Translations under genes and position numbers: made by a program
Shown here: piece after piece, positions 62,283 through 64,000 of the stretch
How the letters are laid out: each line of letters begins with the position of its first letter
Position numbering within the stretch: position 1 is the stretch's first letter
Source: Bradyrhizobium ontarionense
Lineage (GTDB): Bacteria > Pseudomonadota > Alphaproteobacteria > Rhizobiales > Xanthobacteraceae
Assembly: GCF_021088345.1 (NCBI RefSeq)
Contig: NZ_CP088156.1
Location: 7,803,001 to 7,867,000, forward strand
DNA: 64,000 bases
Direction of reading: 5' to 3'
The notes under the pieces: generated by a model
Database searches by the model: none
Seen by the model: only the letters and a program-made list of their open reading frames with translations
What the model was told of the DNA's origin: nothing

Positions 62283-63163
62283 ACGCGCCGACGTATAATT
62301 TCGCCTATCTGGATGAGCAGACCAAGCGGATGATCCGCCGCGCGATCCTGAAGGCGATCGCCATTCCCGGCTATCAGGTGCCGTTCGCCAGCCGCGAAAT
62401 GCCGATGCCCTATGGCTGGGGCACCGGCGGCGTGCAGGTCACCGCGGCCATTCTCGGCCCCGACGACGTGCTCAAGGTGATCGACCAGGGTTCCGACGAC
62501 ACCACCAATGCGATCTCGATCCGGAAGTTCTTCGCCAAGACGGCCGGCGTCGCAACGACGACGTCGACGGAAACCGCAACCGTGATCCAGACCCGCCACC
62601 GTATTCCGGAGGCGCCGTTGCACGAGGGACAGGTGCTCGTCTATCAGGTGCCGATCCCGGAGCCGCTGCGCTTTCTCGAGCCCCGCGAGACCGAGACGCG
62701 CCGCATGCATGCGCTGGCGGAGTACGGCCTGATGCACGTCAAGCTGTACGAAGACATCGCGCGCTTCGGCCACATCGCGACGTCCTATGCTTATCCCGTC
62801 AAGGTCAATGCGCGCTACGTGATGGATCCGTCGCCGACGCCGAAATTCGACAATCCGAAGATGGACAATTGCCCGGCGCTGCAGCTGTTCGGGGCCGGGC
62901 GCGAGAAGCGGATCTATGCCATCCCGCCCTATACGTCGGTCGTGTCGCTGGACTTCGAGGATCATCCGTTCACGCGCTACAAGTTCGATGCGCCCTGTGC
63001 GCTGTGCGGCGCGGAAGACTCTTATCTCGATGAGATCGTGACCGACGACAAGGGCAGCCGCATGTTCGTGTGTTCCGACACGGATTACTGCGAGGGCCGT
63101 CAGGCGGCCGGGCACCGCGGTGTGGAGAACGCCGCGCCACACAAGGAGAGCGCTCATGGCTGA
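62279..63163 (+). CDS. phnJ: PhnJ, C-P lyase radical SAM subunit
   Basis: This 294-residue enzyme cleaves the carbon-phosphorus bond. The cluster and catalytic cysteines are at APCALCGAEDSY (C-x2-C) and FVCSDTDYCEGRQ (C-x5-C), the atypical radical SAM arrangement of PhnJ. It overlaps phnK by 8 bases. Confidence 0.96.
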   Translation: MNAPTYNFAYLDEQTKRMIRRAILKAIAIPGYQVPFASREMPMPYGWGTGGVQVTAAILGPDDVLKVIDQGSDDTTNAISIRKFFAKTAGVATTTSTETATVIQTRHRIPEAPLHEGQVLVYQVPIPEPLRFLEPRETETRRMHALAEYGLMHVKLYEDIARFGHIATSYAYPVKVNARYVMDPSPTPKFDNPKMDNCPALQLFGAGREKRIYAIPPYTSVVSLDFEDHPFTRYKFDAPCALCGAEDSYLDEIVTDDKGSRMFVCSDTDYCEGRQAAGHRGVENAAPHKESAHG

Positions 63164-63950
63164 AGCGGTCAATGCGTCCGATCAGCCGCTGCTGGTCGCC
63201 GAAGGACTTGCCAAGAGCTACGGCCGGCTGAACGCCTGCCGCGACGTCTCCTTCACGCTCCATTCCGGCGAGGTGCTCGCCATCGTCGGTGAATCGGGCT
63301 CCGGCAAGTCGACGCTGTTGCAGATGCTCTCGGCGCAGCTAGCGCCGAGCGCGGGCCGCGTCTCCTACCGGATGCGTGACGGTGTGCTGCGCGATCTCGC
63401 CGTCCTCGGCGAGGCCGAACGCCGCTTCCTGTTCCGCACCGATTGGGGCTATGTGCATCAGGATCCCGCGCAGGGGCTGCGCATGGCGGTGTCGGCCGGG
63501 GCCAATGTCGGCGAGCGGCTGATGGCAGTCGGTTGGGACAATTACGGTCGCATACGTCAGACGGCCTCGTCCTGGCTGGAGCGCGTGGAGATCGACGTCG
63601 CCCGCATCGACGATGCGCCGCGCACCTATTCCGGCGGAATGCGGCAGCGGCTGCAGATCGCGCGCAATCTGGTGACCGAACCGCGGCTCGTCTTCATGGA
63701 TGAGCCGACCGGCGGGCTCGACGTGTCGGTGCAGGCGCGGCTGCTCGACCTGATGCGCAGCCTCGTCAACGAGCTCGGCCTCGCCGCGATCGTGGTGACC
63801 CATGATCTTGCCGTAGCGCGCCTGTTGTCCCATCGTGTGATGGTGATGAAGGAAGGGCGGGTGATCGAGACCGGCCTCACCGACCAGGTGCTCGACGATC
63901 CGCGCGAGCCCTACACACAGCTCCTCGTGTCCTCCATCCTGCCACCATGA
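63156..63950 (+). CDS. phnK: PhnK, C-P lyase-associated ABC ATPase
   Basis: This 264-residue ABC-type ATPase has Walker A GESGSGKST, signature YSGGMRQRLQIARNL and Walker B LVFMDEPTGGLDV. It docks on the PhnGHIJ core and does not act with a permease. Confidence 0.94.
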   Translation: MAEAVNASDQPLLVAEGLAKSYGRLNACRDVSFTLHSGEVLAIVGESGSGKSTLLQMLSAQLAPSAGRVSYRMRDGVLRDLAVLGEAERRFLFRTDWGYVHQDPAQGLRMAVSAGANVGERLMAVGWDNYGRIRQTASSWLERVEIDVARIDDAPRTYSGGMRQRLQIARNLVTEPRLVFMDEPTGGLDVSVQARLLDLMRSLVNELGLAAIVVTHDLAVARLLSHRVMVMKEGRVIETGLTDQVLDDPREPYTQLLVSSILPP

Positions 63951-63960
63951 GCCCGTTGCA

Positions 63961-64000
63961 ATGACCGTGATGATCGATATCGCGAATGCCGAGAAGACCT
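63961..64000 (+). CDS. phnL: PhnL, start of gene (truncated by window end)
   Basis: Only the first 13 codons are visible (MTVMIDIANAEKT), 10 bases after phnK. The position and direction fit phnL, the second C-P lyase ATPase. The gene continues beyond the window. Confidence 0.65.
   Translation, partial: MTVMIDIANAEKT

Overview
The window is a high-GC alphaproteobacterial chromosome segment. It is most likely from Bradyrhizobium, and I infer the photosynthetic, free-living-diazotroph clade. The reasons are the NifH/D/K/E/N sequences, the nifB-frxA and fixABCX arrangement, and the presence of nifV, nifQ and a complete Mo-handling set. I ran no database search, so the genus is an inference.

Positions 1-41300 form one large nitrogen-fixation island. 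From the left it carries: nifH (copy 1), nifD, nifK; nifE, nifN, nifX and small nif proteins, fdxB and hspQ; an IS110/IS1111-type insertion sequence; a minus-strand operon with a sulfurtransferase and two unknown genes; a Rieske protein and a divergent unknown gene; iscA-nifU-nifS-nifT-SIR2; nifB-frxA-iscA-like-TPR-LRV-nifZ-nifZ2, followed by a run of small accessory genes, a DegT-type protein, a plant-type ferredoxin and a truncated haemoglobin; two palindromic repeat elements; a minus-strand TPR-sufT-hydrolase-unknown operon divergent from bolA-grxD-ferredoxin; a receiver-like protein with an ArsC-like nitrogenase-associated protein; a second, nearly identical nifH with nifQ and an Irr-type regulator; nifV-cysE-nifW; fixABCX; and mop, a DUF2478-type gene and modD. 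At least ten sigma-54 (-24/-12) promoters are readable, many with TGT-N10-ACA NifA sites, so most of the island reads as one NifA regulon.

Positions 41300-48100 are mixed. They hold a large fused solute-binding protein, a Sel1/TPR membrane protein, an ahpC-ahpD peroxidase operon that itself has a sigma-54 promoter and a perfect NifA site, a decayed amidase fragment and an SDR dehydrogenase.

Positions 48100-64000 are a phosphonate-use locus. DUF1045-phnM-acetyltransferase (minus) is divergent from phnC-phnD-phnE-phnE. Next comes a second ABC importer of 2-aminoethylphosphonate/iron type with a metallophosphoesterase, then phnF (minus) divergent from phnG-H-I-J-K and the start of phnL, which runs off the window end. 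Four Pho-box-like 7-4-7 repeats and an 11-bp palindromic operator point to PhoB plus PhnF control.

Several island proteins keep an enzyme or signalling fold but lack the key residue: a DegT-type protein without the PLP lysine, a dienelactone-hydrolase-like protein without the cysteine nucleophile, and a receiver domain without the phospho-acceptor aspartate. NifU is reduced to its C-terminal domain, while a NifU-type [2Fe-2S] domain is fused to NifE.
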